Part shown: positions 1 through 6,949 of the stretch, piece after piece
Position numbering within the stretch: position 1 is the first letter of the stretch
Layout of the letters: each line of letters begins with the position of its first letter
NCBI GenBank assembly: GCA_023428465.1
Contig: JAEYXM010000205.1
Coordinates: 1 to 20,111 of the forward strand
Direction of reading: 5' to 3'
DNA from: Actinomycetes bacterium
GTDB lineage: Bacteria > Actinomycetota > Actinomycetes > Actinomycetales > Cellulomonadaceae
DNA length: 20,111 nt
Notes under the pieces: model-generated
What the model was told of the DNA's origin: nothing
The model's database searches: none
The model's input: the letters and a program-made list of their open reading frames with translations, nothing else
Position numbers and translations under genes: made by a program

Positions 1-900
1 GAGCAGCGCCATGCCCGGCGCCTCGTAGATGCCCCGCGACTTGGCCTCGATGATGCGGTTCTCGATCTGGTCCGACATGCCGAGGCCGTGCCGGCCGCCG
101 ATGGCGTTCGCCTCGCGCACCAGCGCCACGGGGTCCTCGAACCGCACGCCGTCGATCGCGACGGGGCGGCCGCGTTCGAAGGCGATCGTGACGTCCTCGG
201 TGTCGATCTGCACCGCCGGGTCCCAGAACCGCACGCCCATGATCGGCTCGACCGTCTCGAGCGAGACGTCGAGGTGCTCGAGCGTCTTCGCCTCGTGCGT
301 GGCGCCCCAGATGTTCGCGTCCGTCGAGTACGCCTTCTCGGCGCTGTCGCGATAGGGCAGGTCGTGCTCGGCGAGGAACTGGCTCATCTCCGCCCGGCCC
401 CCGAGCTCGGCGACGAAGTCCTTGTCGAGCCACGGCTTGTAGATGCGCAGGGCGGGGTTCGCGAGCAGCCCGTAGCGGTAGAACCGCTCGATGTCGTTGC
501 CCTTGAACGTCGAGCCGTCGCCCCAGATCTCGACGTCGTCGGCCTGCATCGCCCGCACGAGGAGCGTGCCGGTCACGGCGCGGCCGAGCGGCGTCGTGTT
601 GAAGTACGAGCGCCCCGCGCTGCGGATGTGGAACGCACCGCACGCCAGGGCCGCCAGGCCCTCCTCGACGAGCGCCGACGTGCAGTCCACCGCGCGCGAG
701 AGCTCCGCGCCGTACAGCATCGCGCGGCCGGGCACCTGGTCGATCTCGGGCTCGTCGTACTGGCCGAGGTCAGCGGTGTAGGTGCACGGGACCGCGCCCC
801 GGTGGCGCATCCAGGCCACGGCGACCGATGTGTCGAGCCCGCCCGAGAATGCGATGCCCACCCGCTCGCCGACCGGCAGCTCCGTCAGAACCTTGCTCAC
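1..900 (-). CDS. argG: argininosuccinate synthase, N-terminal 300 residues (3' end outside window)
   Basis: Joins citrulline and aspartate with ATP to give argininosuccinate, the penultimate step of arginine synthesis, in the cytoplasm. The reading frame begins at a GTG (898-900), overlaps the argR stop by four bases, and runs open off the left edge. The PP-loop ATP-binding motif SGGLDTS is at residues 19-25. The segment IWGDGSTFKGNDIERF (125-140) and the block around GGRHGLGMSDQIENR near the end of the visible part are signatures of the family. The sequence resembles the long E. coli form (about 447 residues) much more than the roughly 400-residue form I recall for Mycobacterium and Streptomyces, so about two thirds is visible. 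It is the last visible gene of the arginine operon. Function is near certain; the subfamily assignment is by recalled similarity. Confidence 0.97.
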   Translation of the reverse strand, partial: MSKVLTELPVGERVGIAFSGGLDTSVAVAWMRHRGAVPCTYTADLGQYDEPEIDQVPGRAMLYGAELSRAVDCTSALVEEGLAALACGAFHIRSAGRSYFNTTPLGRAVTGTLLVRAMQADDVEIWGDGSTFKGNDIERFYRYGLLANPALRIYKPWLDKDFVAELGGRAEMSQFLAEHDLPYRDSAEKAYSTDANIWGATHEAKTLEHLDVSLETVEPIMGVRFWDPAVQIDTEDVTIAFERGRPVAIDGVRFEDPVALVREANAIGGRHGLGMSDQIENRIIEAKSRGIYEAPGMALL

Positions 901-1454
901 GTCTCATCCCTCACGTCTCGTGCGTCGTCGCGGCCACCCGCGAGATCCAGGAACCGCTGAGCCACGGCGTGGCCGCCGTCGGCCTCACTGCTGATCACCA
1001 GCACCGTGTCGTCCCCCGCGATGGTGCCGAGGACCCCCGGCAGCACCGAGTGGTCGATCGCCGATGCCAGGAACTGTGCTGCACCCGGCGGGGTCCGCAG
1101 GACCACCAGGTTGCCCGAGGACTCCGCGGTCACCAGGAGCTCTGCGCACAAGCGCGCGAGCCGGGCCGAGAGCTGCTCGGCGTCCTCGAACTGGGGCGTG
1201 CGGTCGCCCCCCTCCCCCGGGAGCGCGTACGCGAGCGTCCGGTCCGGAAGGCGGATGCGGACGGCCCGCAGCTCGACGAGGTCGCGCGAGAGCGTCGCCT
1301 GCGTCACGTGCAGGCCCTCCTCCGCAAGCGCCGCCGCGAGCTCGGCCTGCGACCTGATGGGGCCACGCCCCAGCACCCGCGCGATCGCGGCGTGCCGCGC
1401 CGCCTTGGTCGGGGGCACGGCGCCCGGCGCGGGCGTCCCCTCGGCGGCGGTCAT
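897..1454 (-). CDS. argR: arginine repressor ArgR
   Basis: Arginine-responsive transcription factor of 185 residues that binds ARG boxes as a hexamer when arginine is plentiful. The N-terminal winged helix-turn-helix has the family motif SQAELAAALAEEGLHVTQ followed by ATLSRDL (residues 35-59). The C-terminal oligomerisation and arginine-binding domain carries GTIAGDDTVLVI (143-154), whose acidic pair contacts arginine in characterised ArgR proteins. The ATG at 1452-1454 overlaps the argF stop by four bases, and its own stop overlaps the argG GTG by four. A 20-residue Ala/Pro-rich lead precedes the DNA-binding domain, which is common in actinobacterial ArgR. Its place inside the operon it should repress makes autoregulation likely, acting through the operator at argC (6874-6908). 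Confidence 0.97.
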   Translation of the reverse strand: MTAAEGTPAPGAVPPTKAARHAAIARVLGRGPIRSQAELAAALAEEGLHVTQATLSRDLVELRAVRIRLPDRTLAYALPGEGGDRTPQFEDAEQLSARLARLCAELLVTAESSGNLVVLRTPPGAAQFLASAIDHSVLPGVLGTIAGDDTVLVISSEADGGHAVAQRFLDLAGGRDDARDVRDET

Positions 1455-2380
1455 GCGCGCTCCAGCAACCAGGCGAGCAGCGCCTTCTGGGCGTGCAGCC
1501 GGTTCTCGGCCTCGTCGAACACGACCGACCGGGGGCCGTCGAGAACCTCGGCGGTGACCTCCATGCCGCGGTAGGCGGGCAGGCAGTGCAGGACGACGGC
1601 GTCGGGCTTGGCCAGCGCCAGGACCCCGCCGTCGAGGCGGAACGGCGTGAAGAGCGCCTCGGCCTTGTCCGTCGACGTCTGGTCGCCCATGGACACCCAG
1701 GTGTCGGTCGCGACGGCGTCCGCGCCCAGGACCGCCTCGCCCACCTCGTGCGTGATGGCGACCGAGCCGCCCGTGGTCGCCGCGATCGCCTCGGCGCGCG
1801 CCACGACGTGGCGGTCCGGGATCCGCTCGACCGGGGTTGCGATCCGCACGTGCAGCCCGGCGGTCGCGCCACCCAGCAGGTAGGAGTGCGCCATGTTGTT
1901 CGACCCGTCGCCCAGGTAGGCCAGCACCTGGCCCGCCAGCGCACCGACACCACCCCGGTGCTCGGCGACCGTCATCAGGTCCGCCAGCACCTGGCACGGG
2001 TGGAACTGGTCGGTCAGCGCGTTGACCACCGGCACGCCGGCGCACGCGGCCATCTCGTCGATGCGGGACTGGTCGTAGGTGCGCCACACGACCGCCGCGA
2101 CCTGCCGGCCGAGGACCCGCGCCGTGTCGGAGACCGACTCGCGGACCCCGATCTGCGCAAGCTTGCCGTCGACGAGCATCGGGTACCCGCCGAGCTCGGC
2201 GATGCCGGTCGCGAACGAGACCTGCGTGCGCAGCGTGGGCTTGTCGAGCAGCACAGCCACGGCACGCGGACCCGCGAGGGGGCGCGCGGCGAACCGGTCG
2301 GCCTTCAGGGCGACGGCCAGCTCGAGGACCTCGCGCTGCTCGGCCGGGTCGAGGTCGTCGTCGCGGAGGAAGTGGCGCAT
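1451..2380 (-). CDS. argF: ornithine carbamoyltransferase
   Basis: Transfers the carbamoyl group of carbamoyl phosphate to ornithine, giving citrulline. The protein has 309 residues, the usual length. Landmarks are the N-terminal MRHFLRDDDL typical of actinobacterial ArgF, HPCQ at residues 127-130, the ornithine-side SMG motif (in DTWVSMGDQ) and HCLP near the C terminus. The carbamoyl-phosphate loop, normally STRTR, reads TLRTQ at residues 49-53. The phosphate-binding Arg and following Thr remain, but three positions differ. The SMG motif and the presence of argJ, which yields free ornithine, argue against an acetylornithine or succinylornithine carbamoyltransferase. The ATG (2378-2380) shares one base with the argD stop and has a GGAGAG ribosome site a few bases upstream. 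Confidence 0.95.
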   Translation of the reverse strand: MRHFLRDDDLDPAEQREVLELAVALKADRFAARPLAGPRAVAVLLDKPTLRTQVSFATGIAELGGYPMLVDGKLAQIGVRESVSDTARVLGRQVAAVVWRTYDQSRIDEMAACAGVPVVNALTDQFHPCQVLADLMTVAEHRGGVGALAGQVLAYLGDGSNNMAHSYLLGGATAGLHVRIATPVERIPDRHVVARAEAIAATTGGSVAITHEVGEAVLGADAVATDTWVSMGDQTSTDKAEALFTPFRLDGGVLALAKPDAVVLHCLPAYRGMEVTAEVLDGPRSVVFDEAENRLHAQKALLAWLLERA

Positions 2381-3618
2381 CAGCTCTCCTTCGTGGTGGC
2401 GGCGAGATCGGCCGGGAGTGCCGCGAGGAACTCCACGAACGTGCTCAGCTGGTCCCACGTCACGACCAGCGGCGGCGCGAGACGCAGCGCCGACGCCGTG
2501 ACGGGGTTGACGATGAAGCCGGCCTCGAGGGCCAGCTCGGCGACCTGGGCCGCGACGGGCGCGGTCAGCTCGACGGCGACGAGCAGGCCGACCGCGCGGA
2601 CCGCCGCGACGAGTGGCGCGTGCAGCTCGGCAGCGAGCCGCGCGCCGACCTCGCGCACGTGCGCCAGCAGGCCGTCGCGCTCGATGACACCGAGGGTCGC
2701 CAGCGCCGCGGCCGCCGCGACCGGGTTGCCCCCGAACGTCGTGCCGTGCTGACCCGGGCCGAGCAAGGTCGCGGCGCGCTCGCTCAGGGCGACCACCGCG
2801 CCGATCGGGAACCCGCCGCCCAGGCCCTTGGCGAGCGTGACGACGTCGGGCCGCACACCGCCACCCAGCTCCGGACGGGTGAAGGCGAACCACTCGCCGG
2901 TCCGCCCGACGCCCGTCTGGACCTCGTCGACCACGAGCAGCGCGCCCACCTCGTCCGCCAGGCGCCGCGCGTGCGCCAGGTAGCCCGCCGGCAGCGGCCG
3001 CACCCCGGCCTCGCCCTGGACGACCTCAACGACGAGCGCGGCGACGTCGTCGGCCATCGCGGCCTCGAGCGCGCCCGTGTCCCCGAAGGGCAGGAACTCC
3101 ACGCCGCCCGGCAGGGGCTCGAAGGGCTCCCGGTAGGCGGGCTTGTACGTCATCGCGAGCGCGCCCATGGTGCGCCCATGGAACGCGCCCTCGAGCGCGA
3201 GGATGCGCGGCCGGCCGGTCCGCCGGGCCATCTTCATGACGCCCTCGTTGGCCTCCGTGCCGGAGTTGGCCAGGAAGACCCTCGAGGCGGAGTCGCCCCC
3301 GGCGAGCTCGACCAGCCGCTCCGCGAGCGCCACCTGCGTGGGCGTGGCGAAGAAGTTGGAGACGTGGCCCAACGTGCCGAGCTGCGCGCTGATCGCCGCG
3401 GTGAGTGTCGGGTGCGCGTGCCCGAGCGCGTTGACCGCGATCCCGGCGAGCAGGTCGAGGTACCGGCGCCCGTCGGCGTCCCAGACGTACGCGCCCTCGC
3501 CGCGCACGAGCACGGCCTTGGGTGGCCCGAAGGTGTTCATGAGGACGCGGGAGTACCGCTCGCTCCACTCCGCGCTCGTCCCCGTCAGCTCCCCGCCCGT
3601 GGGCGTCAACGCGCTCAC
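2380..3618 (-). CDS. argD: acetylornithine aminotransferase
   Basis: Class-III PLP aminotransferase that converts N-acetylglutamate semialdehyde and glutamate to N-acetylornithine and 2-oxoglutarate. The 412 residues include ANSGTEANE (117-125), the cofactor-binding Asp in DEVQTGVGRTG (231-241) and the Schiff-base lysine at about residue 264 in TLAKGLGGG. The chosen start is the GTG at 3616-3618, which overlaps the argB stop by four bases like the other junctions here. An in-frame ATG about 27 residues later would cut into the conserved N-terminal region and is less likely. The one-base overlap with argF suggests translational coupling. The family also accepts N-succinyl-diaminopimelate in some bacteria, so a second role in lysine synthesis is possible but not visible in the sequence. 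Confidence 0.97.
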   Translation of the reverse strand: MSALTPTGGELTGTSAEWSERYSRVLMNTFGPPKAVLVRGEGAYVWDADGRRYLDLLAGIAVNALGHAHPTLTAAISAQLGTLGHVSNFFATPTQVALAERLVELAGGDSASRVFLANSGTEANEGVMKMARRTGRPRILALEGAFHGRTMGALAMTYKPAYREPFEPLPGGVEFLPFGDTGALEAAMADDVAALVVEVVQGEAGVRPLPAGYLAHARRLADEVGALLVVDEVQTGVGRTGEWFAFTRPELGGGVRPDVVTLAKGLGGGFPIGAVVALSERAATLLGPGQHGTTFGGNPVAAAAALATLGVIERDGLLAHVREVGARLAAELHAPLVAAVRAVGLLVAVELTAPVAAQVAELALEAGFIVNPVTASALRLAPPLVVTWDQLSTFVEFLAALPADLAATTKES

Positions 3619-4640
3619 GGCGCGTCACCGGTCCGTACGACGCGGATCGCGCCTGTGCTCAGGTCGTCCGGGAGCACCATCGTGCCGACGCCGCGCTCGG
3701 TGAAGACCTCCATGAGCACCGAGTGCGCCTGCCGGCCGTCGACGACGTGCGCCTGCGGCACGCCGCCGCGCACGGCGCGCAGGCACGCCTCCATCTTCGG
3801 GACCATGCCCGACTCGAGCGTCGGAAGGAGCTGGGCGAGCTGGGACACGCGGATCCGGCGCGCGAGCGAGCTGCGGTCCGGCCAGTCCGTGTACAGGCCC
3901 TCGACGTCCGTGAGGATGATCAGCTTCGTCGCGCCAAGCGCGACGGCGAGCGCCGCGGCGGCGGTGTCCGCGTTGACGTTGAGGACCGCGGTCGCGTCGT
4001 CGACGTCCGGCGCCACCGTCGACACCACGGGGATGCGGCCGGCGTCGAGCAGGTCCTTGACGGCGCGCGGATCCACCTCGACGACGTCGCCCACGTGGCC
4101 CACGTCGACCGACTCGCCGTCGACGGTCGCCATCCGCCGGCGCGCGCGCAGCAGCCCGCCGTCCTCGCCCGACAGACCCACGGCGAAGGGCCCGTGCGCG
4201 TTGATGAGCCCCACGAGCTCACGCGAGACCTGGCCCGTGAGCACCATCCGCACGACGTCCATCGACTCCGGCGTGGTGACGCGCAGGCCGCCCTTGAACT
4301 CGCTCTCGATGCCGAGGCGCGCGAGCATCGAGGAGATCTGCGGACCGCCGCCGTGCACGACGACGGGATGCAGGCCGCACAGCCGCAGGAAGACCATGTC
4401 CTGGGCGAAGGCGCGCTTGAGCTCGTCGTCGACCATGGCGTTGCCGCCGTACTTCACGACGAAGAGCGCGCCGCTGAACCGCTCGAGCCACGGCAGTGCC
4501 TCGACGAGGACCGCGGACTTCTGGGCCGGCGTCAGCTCGGCGACGACCTCCGCGATGTCGGCGGCCTCGCTCGCCGCCGTGGCAGCAGGGTTCGCCGGAG
4601 TCGCGGAGGTGGTCGCGGGGGTGCCTGTGGGATCGCTCAT
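3615..4640 (-). CDS. argB: acetylglutamate kinase
   Basis: Phosphorylates N-acetylglutamate with ATP to N-acetylglutamyl-5-phosphate, the usual arginine-feedback point in organisms with ArgJ. The 341-residue protein has the amino-acid-kinase core: VVKYGGNAM with catalytic Lys about 63, HGGGPQI (96-102), LNVNADTAAAALA in the substrate-binding region, LTDVEGLY, and SGMVPKM near the C terminus. The first 35 or so residues are Ala/Thr/Pro-rich with no family match that I recognise. The N-terminal helix that mediates hexamer formation in arginine-sensitive kinases would follow, at about 36-57 (LTPAQKSAVLVEALPWLERF). The ATG (4638-4640) overlaps the argJ stop as ATGA. No better internal start was seen. 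Confidence 0.97.
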   Translation of the reverse strand: MSDPTGTPATTSATPANPAATAASEAADIAEVVAELTPAQKSAVLVEALPWLERFSGALFVVKYGGNAMVDDELKRAFAQDMVFLRLCGLHPVVVHGGGPQISSMLARLGIESEFKGGLRVTTPESMDVVRMVLTGQVSRELVGLINAHGPFAVGLSGEDGGLLRARRRMATVDGESVDVGHVGDVVEVDPRAVKDLLDAGRIPVVSTVAPDVDDATAVLNVNADTAAAALAVALGATKLIILTDVEGLYTDWPDRSSLARRIRVSQLAQLLPTLESGMVPKMEACLRAVRGGVPQAHVVDGRQAHSVLMEVFTERGVGTMVLPDDLSTGAIRVVRTGDAP

Positions 4641-5800
4641 GTCGTGTACGCGCTGTTCTCGTGGACGTAGCCGTGCGTGAGGTCGTTGGTCCAGACGGTC
4701 GCCGCCGCATCGCCGGCGTGCAGGTCGATCTCGATGTGCACCTCGCGCGCCGCCGCCATGTCCACGAGGTGGCGGTCCTCGTCCGCGCCGCCGGCCCGGC
4801 ACACCTGGACGCCGTTGAAGCGGACGTCGAGCTGCGTCGGGTCGAACGCGGCCACCTCCTCCGGCACCGTGCCGACCTGGGCGAGGATCCGGCCCCAGTT
4901 CGGGTCGTTGCCGAAGACGGCGGCCTTGACGAGGTTGGAGCGGGTCACGGCCCGGGCCACGGCGACGGCTGCGGCCTCCGTCTCCGCACCGACCACGGTC
5001 ACCGCGATGTCGTGCGTCGCGCCCTCGGCGTCGGCGATCAGGGCACGTGCGAGGGTCGCGCAGGCCTCGGTGAGCGCCTGCGTGAGCTCCGCGCGGCCCA
5101 CGCGGACACCGCTGGCGCCGGAGGCCATGAGGAGCACCGTGTCCGACGTCGACATGCACCCGTCGGAGTCGATGCGGTCGAACGTGACGCCGGTTGCGGC
5201 GCGCAGGGCGGCGTCGGCGTCGTCGGGTTCGACAAAGGCGTCGGTGGTCAGGACGACGAGCATCGTCGCGAGCGCCGGCGCGAGCATGCCCGCGCCCTTC
5301 GCCATGCCGCCGACCGACCAGCCGTCCCGCGTCACGTGCACGGTCTTGGGGACCGTGTCGGTGGTCATGATCGCGGTCGCGGCGTCGGGGCCGCCGTCCG
5401 CGGCGAGGCGCCCGGCCGCCGCCGTGATCCCCGCGAGGAGGACGGGCCGGACGGGCCGCTCGCCGATGATGCCCGTGGAGCAGACGACCACGTCCCCGGG
5501 CGACACCTCGAGGAGGGTGCCGACGTGCTCGGCCGTGAGGTGGACGTCCTCGAACCCGTTCGGCCCGGTGCACACGTTCGCGGATCCGGAGTTCAGGACG
5601 ACGGCGTGCACGACGCCGTCGGCGACGACCTGGCGGGACCACGTCACCGGCGCGCCGACGACGCGGTTGGTCGTGAAGACCGCGGCGCCGACGTGCTCGG
5701 GACCGTCGTTGACGACGAGCGCGACGTCGGGCTTGCCGGACGGCTTGAGGCCGGCGGCGACGCCCGCCGCCCGGAAGCCTGCGGGCTCGGTGACACTCAC
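4637..5800 (-). CDS. argJ: bifunctional glutamate N-acetyltransferase / ornithine acetyltransferase
   Basis: Transfers acetyl from acetylornithine to glutamate, closing the cyclic acetyl pathway; some members also use acetyl-CoA. The 387-residue precursor is expected to self-cleave before the nucleophilic threonine. That residue is Thr179 in ALATMLVVLTTDA, and the oxyanion-hole Thr-Gly lies at 109-110 in CSTGIIG. NDPNWGR, a strong family signature, is present in the C-terminal half, and the protein ends in the expected H-G-Y-V-H-E-N-S-A-Y-T-T. The start is the GTG at 5798-5800, overlapping the argC stop by four bases. Its presence explains the absence of argA or argE nearby. Confidence 0.97.
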   Translation of the reverse strand: MSVTEPAGFRAAGVAAGLKPSGKPDVALVVNDGPEHVGAAVFTTNRVVGAPVTWSRQVVADGVVHAVVLNSGSANVCTGPNGFEDVHLTAEHVGTLLEVSPGDVVVCSTGIIGERPVRPVLLAGITAAAGRLAADGGPDAATAIMTTDTVPKTVHVTRDGWSVGGMAKGAGMLAPALATMLVVLTTDAFVEPDDADAALRAATGVTFDRIDSDGCMSTSDTVLLMASGASGVRVGRAELTQALTEACATLARALIADAEGATHDIAVTVVGAETEAAAVAVARAVTRSNLVKAAVFGNDPNWGRILAQVGTVPEEVAAFDPTQLDVRFNGVQVCRAGGADEDRHLVDMAAAREVHIEIDLHAGDAAATVWTNDLTHGYVHENSAYTT

Positions 5801-6873
5801 GGGGCCACTCCTGTCACGGCCAGGCCCGCGGTCTCGGGCAGGCCGAGGGCGATGTTCATGGACTGCACCGCCGCACCGGCCGTGCCCTTGACGAGGTTGT
5901 CGAGCGCGCAGACGGTGACGACGCGGCCGGCGCGCGGGTCGACCGCGACCTGGACGAGCGCGGTGTTCGCGCCCACGGTCGCGCCGGTCGTCGGCCAGCG
6001 GCCCTCGGGCAGCAGCTGCACGAACGGTTCGCCCGCGTACGCCTGCTCCCACGCGTCGCGGACGTCCGCGGACGACACGCCCTGCGAGAGCGGCGCCGTC
6101 GTGGTGGCCAGGATGCCGCGCGACATCGGCACGAGGACCGGCGTGAAGGACACGCGCACCTGGGCGGCACCCGCGGCGCGGAGGTTCTGCTCGATCTCGG
6201 GGATGTGCCGGTGCGTGCCGCCCACCGCGTAAGGGGCGGCGGAGCCGAGGGCCTCCGACGCGAGCAGGTGCGTCTTGGCCGCCTTCCCGGCGCCGGAGTA
6301 CCCGACCGCGAGGACCGCGACGACGTCGGCGGGGTCGACGAGGCCGGCCGCGACGCCGGGCTGCAGGCCGAGCGTCACCGCGGTGACGTTGCACCCGGGG
6401 ACGGCGACGCGCCGCGCGCCCGCGAGGACGTCGCGCTGCTTGGTCGCCGGGACGGCGCCCGTGGTCGACCCGTCCGGCCCGGCGAGCAGGAGCTCGGGCA
6501 TGCCGTAGGGCCAGGTGCCCGCATGCTCGGTGCCGTAGAAGTCCGTCCAGTCCTGGGCGTCCGCCAGGCGGTGGTCCGCGCCGCAGTCGAGCACGAGCGC
6601 CGCGTCGCCCAGCTCCGCGGCGATCGGACCCGACGTGCCGTGCGGCAGCGCGAGCACGACGACGTCGTGCCCCGCGAGCGCGTCCGGCGTCGTCTCGACG
6701 ATGGTCCGGTCCGCCAGCGTGCGCAGGTGCGGTTGGTGGACGCCGAGTGCGTCGCCCGCGCTCGAGTGCGCCGTGAGCGCGCCGATCTCGACCTCGGGGT
6801 GCGCCGCCAGCAGGCGGAGGACCTCGCCCCCCGCGTACCCGCTCGCACCGGCCACGGCCACCCGGATCGTCAT
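5797..6873 (-). CDS. argC: N-acetyl-gamma-glutamyl-phosphate reductase
   Basis: NADPH-dependent reduction of N-acetylglutamyl phosphate to the semialdehyde; first gene of the arginine operon. From the ATG at 6871-6873 it has 358 residues. The nucleotide-binding loop GASGYAGGE is at 9-17, the catalytic cysteine is Cys161 in PGCNVTA, and the catalytic histidine lies in GTHRHIPEI (219-227). In-frame ATGs also occur at 6877-6879 and 6907-6909. The 6873 start is preferred because the protein then opens directly with the Rossmann strand (TIRVAVAGASGYAGG), as in relatives. No clear ribosome site precedes it, while a TATATT hexamer ends seven bases upstream, which fits a leaderless message. Upstream lies an AT-rich ARG-box-like operator. 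Confidence 0.96.
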   Translation of the reverse strand: MTIRVAVAGASGYAGGEVLRLLAAHPEVEIGALTAHSSAGDALGVHQPHLRTLADRTIVETTPDALAGHDVVVLALPHGTSGPIAAELGDAALVLDCGADHRLADAQDWTDFYGTEHAGTWPYGMPELLLAGPDGSTTGAVPATKQRDVLAGARRVAVPGCNVTAVTLGLQPGVAAGLVDPADVVAVLAVGYSGAGKAAKTHLLASEALGSAAPYAVGGTHRHIPEIEQNLRAAGAAQVRVSFTPVLVPMSRGILATTTAPLSQGVSSADVRDAWEQAYAGEPFVQLLPEGRWPTTGATVGANTALVQVAVDPRAGRVVTVCALDNLVKGTAGAAVQSMNIALGLPETAGLAVTGVAP

Positions 6874-6908
6874 GTGCATGAATATACACACCACTGCATG
6901 CCTGCACA
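6874..6908 (-). promoter_or_regulatory. argC promoter/operator, ARG-box-like
   Basis: A short AT-rich island directly before argC in otherwise very GC-rich DNA. Read toward argC it contains TGTGTATATTCATGCA, with one good ARG-box half-site (ATTCA/TGCAT type), then further out another GCATGCA-type element. The spacing fits a pair of degenerate ARG boxes. TATATT (6881-6886 on the minus strand) is a good -10 hexamer seven bases from the argC ATG, the placement of leaderless actinobacterial promoters. ArgR bound here would cover the -10 and start codon. No convincing -35 was seen. Half-site assignment is by eye against recalled E. coli and Streptomyces consensus sequences. Confidence 0.6.
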
Positions 6909-6925
6909 CGCACTTTCCGCGCGCG

Positions 6926-6949
6926 CCGCCCCGACCTCGCGACGGGCGG
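6926..6949 (-). terminator. weak candidate terminator after the siderophore-binding protein gene
   Basis: CCGCCC at 6926-6931 pairs with GGGCGG at 6944-6949, leaving a 12-base loop, immediately after the stop codon of the binding-protein gene. The stem is only six base pairs and no T-run follows. In this GC-rich DNA such a stem can arise by chance. If it does not terminate, the iron cluster would read through into argC. Confidence 0.25.

Noticed and set aside
1451..2380. ArgF as an acetylornithine or succinylornithine carbamoyltransferase
   Set aside because: The SMG ornithine motif is present, and argJ in the same operon produces free ornithine.
2620..4680. A 686-codon plus-strand open frame antisense to argD and argB
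   Set aside because: No recognisable domain and shadow-type composition; both sense genes have full family motifs.
6874..6909. Longer argC starting at upstream in-frame ATGs (6877-6879 or 6907-6909)
   Set aside because: The extra residues would be encoded by the operator/-10 region and precede the conserved Rossmann start.
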